Source of the DNA: an uncultured Rhodocyclaceae bacterium
GTDB lineage: Bacteria; Pseudomonadota; Gammaproteobacteria; Burkholderiales; Rhodocyclaceae
Assembly: GCA_934271525.1 (NCBI GenBank)
Contig: CAKQRL010000002.1
Span: 97,293-161,292, forward strand
Length of the DNA stretch: 64,000 bases
Direction: 5' to 3'
Part shown: positions 62,643 through 64,000 of the stretch, piece after piece
How the letters are laid out: each line of letters begins with the position of its first letter
Numbering within the stretch: the stretch's first letter is position 1
Position numbers and translations under genes: made by a program
Notes under the pieces: generated by a model
What the model was told of the DNA's origin: nothing
What the model saw: the letters and a program-made list of their open reading frames with translations, nothing else
Databases searched by the model: none

Positions 62643-63854
62643 ATGCAAAACATCAACACCCATTTTATCAATCCCAACGATGCGCCAAATATCAAAACAG
62701 CGCACGAAAAATCTTTGTTGTCAAAAGAGCTTGGCGTTTGCAGTTTTCAAAACGCCACCATCGCCCCGCACGCCAAGGCAGGCGTTTGGTTGGATGGCAA
62801 ACGCTTGCCACAAACCTTGCGCCACCAAATGCCACAAGACAAAGAAAAACCGCCAAAACCCGATATTTTTTGCGATGAAACGGTGATTTTCATCGGCGCT
62901 TTTGTGCCAGTTTGGGGGCACGAAATCACCGACAATTTAAAACATTTGTGGTTTTATTTTGATAAAAAGTTTAACCACTTAAAAAACCACAAATTCGCTT
63001 ATGTGGATTTTATAGACGGCAAAAAATCATCCCAAAATTTTTGGGAATTATTAAAAACTTTGGAATTGCCACTTTCGCAATTTTTGTGTGTGGAAAAACC
63101 CACACAATTTGCCAAAGTGCTTGTGCCGGATGAATGTTTTTTGTGCGATTTAAATATTCCCGCCTGCCCAAGTTTAGCCAACGATAATATGGATGTGATG
63201 AAGTTTCAGCGGCGTTTTACAAAAGAATATTTAAATGTATTAAACCATTTTCCAATTATTTCATCCGAAAAAAATATTCAAAAAGTTTATTTTTCCCGAG
63301 CGGCTTTTTATTCTCAAAAAGATTTTAATGAAAAAGAAATTGAAATCTTTTTTAAAAATCAAGGTTTTAATATTATTTACCCTGAAAAAAATACCTTTTT
63401 GGAAAACTTGGCAATTTTGCAAAATTGCGAAATATTTGCTTCTACCGATGGTTCTATTGCCCACAATGCTTTGTTTTGCAAAAAAGCCAAGCAAATTATT
63501 ATTTTGCGCAAATGCCGTTATTTTTCAACCTACCAATGCGCTGCCAACATTATTGCCCAACAAAATAATCCACAAACAGAAATTGTTTATATTGACGCCG
63601 CATTTTCGCCTTTGGCAAATATCAGCAAAAGTTGGTGGAGTGGACCGTTTTTTTTATATGTGAGCAATAATTTGCGGCATTTTTTTAATTTGCCGCCCAA
63701 AAGTTTTCCTATTTTGCAATTTTGCAAATGCTTGATGATGGATTGGCCAAAATCTTTGCCATTTTATATTGACCACAAGTTTTTGGCTTGCACGCATCCG
63801 CTGCGTGCAAAATGGCAACTCGGCACCAAACTGCGCCGATTTTTCAAACATTAA
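62643..63854 (+). CDS. GT61-type glycosyltransferase, tandem paralogue without a tract
   Basis: 403 aa, paralogous along its whole length to the gene upstream (NTHFINPNDAPNI vs NTNFIHPKDVPEL; FIGAFVPVWGHEITDNL vs LGAFTVCWGHEITDHL; KVYFSRAAFYSQKDFNEKE; IFASTDGSIAHNALF; YIDAAFSPLA). Where the neighbour has its C11 tract this one has a PQDKEKPPKP stretch and no repeat, so it is constitutively in frame. The ATG lies about 20 bases past the repeat copy at 62611. Acceptor and donor unknown. Confidence 0.85.
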   Translation: MQNINTHFINPNDAPNIKTAHEKSLLSKELGVCSFQNATIAPHAKAGVWLDGKRLPQTLRHQMPQDKEKPPKPDIFCDETVIFIGAFVPVWGHEITDNLKHLWFYFDKKFNHLKNHKFAYVDFIDGKKSSQNFWELLKTLELPLSQFLCVEKPTQFAKVLVPDECFLCDLNIPACPSLANDNMDVMKFQRRFTKEYLNVLNHFPIISSEKNIQKVYFSRAAFYSQKDFNEKEIEIFFKNQGFNIIYPEKNTFLENLAILQNCEIFASTDGSIAHNALFCKKAKQIIILRKCRYFSTYQCAANIIAQQNNPQTEIVYIDAAFSPLANISKSWWSGPFFLYVSNNLRHFFNLPPKSFPILQFCKCLMMDWPKSLPFYIDHKFLACTHPLRAKWQLGTKLRRFFKH

Positions 63855-63889
63855 AATCCACGGTCAACGTGAAATTTTTTTGAATTTTT

Positions 63890-63919
63890 TTTACAATTTG
63901 GCTTTTTTTGGACTATACA
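63890..63919 (+). promoter_or_regulatory. Possible promoter before the AACG-repeat frame
   Basis: TTTACA (63890-63895) and TATACA (63914-63919) with an 18-base spacer. If used, transcription would start at or just after the ATG, so the real start may be different or the frame may be read from upstream. A weak GGA lies nine bases before the ATG. Confidence 0.35.
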
Positions 63920-63921
63920 CT

Positions 63922-64000
63922 ATGAACGAACGAACGAACGAACGAACGAACGAACGAACGAACGAACGAACGAACGAACGAACGAACGAACGAACGAACG
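63922..64000 (+). CDS. 5' end of a phase-variable gene opened by (AACG)n, cut by window end
   Basis: ATG 63922 is followed directly by at least 19 AACG units, translated as Asn-Glu-Arg-Thr repeats, with the frame open at the last base. Tetranucleotide tracts directly after a start codon are the classic form of phase-variable genes in Haemophilus and relatives. The rest of the gene lies outside; given its position, a third glycan gene is a guess. Confidence 0.6.
   Translation, partial: MNERTNERTNERTNERTNERTNERTN
63925..64000 (+). repeat. (AACG)n tetranucleotide tract, at least 19 units
   Basis: 76 bases of perfect AACG units reaching the window end, so the true length is unknown. Loss or gain of one unit shifts the frame by one base. 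Confidence 0.97.

Overview
The window is a compact, AT-rich, mostly housekeeping piece of a proteobacterial chromosome, most likely a betaproteobacterium. The pointers are a DUF2863 gene, an IlvI with GEGS in its thiamine-diphosphate motif, the leuC-leuD-leuB-asd order, hrcA next to hemH, yciB (ispZ) before a PpiC-type isomerase, and a single long PurL. No rRNA, tRNA, CRISPR array, insertion sequence or prophage was seen. Assignments rest on recognising protein motifs by eye.

Layout: a GT41 protein glycosyltransferase (1-1.8 kb); ackA; gcvH-gcvP; a lipoprotein; a small decayed patch with a broken higA-like antitoxin (7.4-8.6 kb); one long minus-strand run leuC-leuD-leuB-asd-trpE-trpGD-fic-trpCF-trpB-trpA (20.2 down to 8.6 kb); recD-hrcA-hemH; a TPR protein, purD, an exported carbonic-anhydrase-like protein, DUF2863, purL, nudB; then yciB, ppiC, pepN, a methyltransferase, thyA, ubiD, tgt, tsaD, rlmJ, a gamma-carbonic anhydrase and glnE on the plus strand; a CysB-like regulator; fabI; a DUF2972-like gene; murA, metG; ilvI-ilvH-ilvC; a GT83-like membrane glycosyltransferase; purB; and two tandem GT61 glycosyltransferases followed by an (AACG)n-initiated reading frame cut by the window end.

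Two systems stand out. First, a 12-base motif, TCCACGGTNAAC (N is C, A or G), occurs as about 46 exact copies on both strands, roughly one per 1.4 kb. Most copies carry an A/T-rich arm of the type TTTTTTTCAAAAAA four to six bases downstream. Inverted pairs form a palindrome of constant size (49-51 bp) at gene ends, where they look like terminators. Single copies also sit inside coding sequences, supply stop codons, C-terminal residues and probably start codons, or form the leader just before a start codon. A conserved core followed by A/T segments recalls the uptake signal sequences of Pasteurellaceae, and the paired terminator-like copies recall neisserial DUS, but the sequence matches neither. 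I propose an undescribed DNA-uptake sequence or a palindromic repeat family.

Second, four simple-sequence tracts sit at the 5' ends of surface-modification type genes: C11 in a methyltransferase (OFF as sequenced), G11 in a DUF2972-like gene (ON), C11 in a GT61 glycosyltransferase (OFF), and at least 19 AACG units at the start of the last frame. Together they look like a set of phase-variable contingency loci acting on surface glycans, as in host-adapted bacteria.
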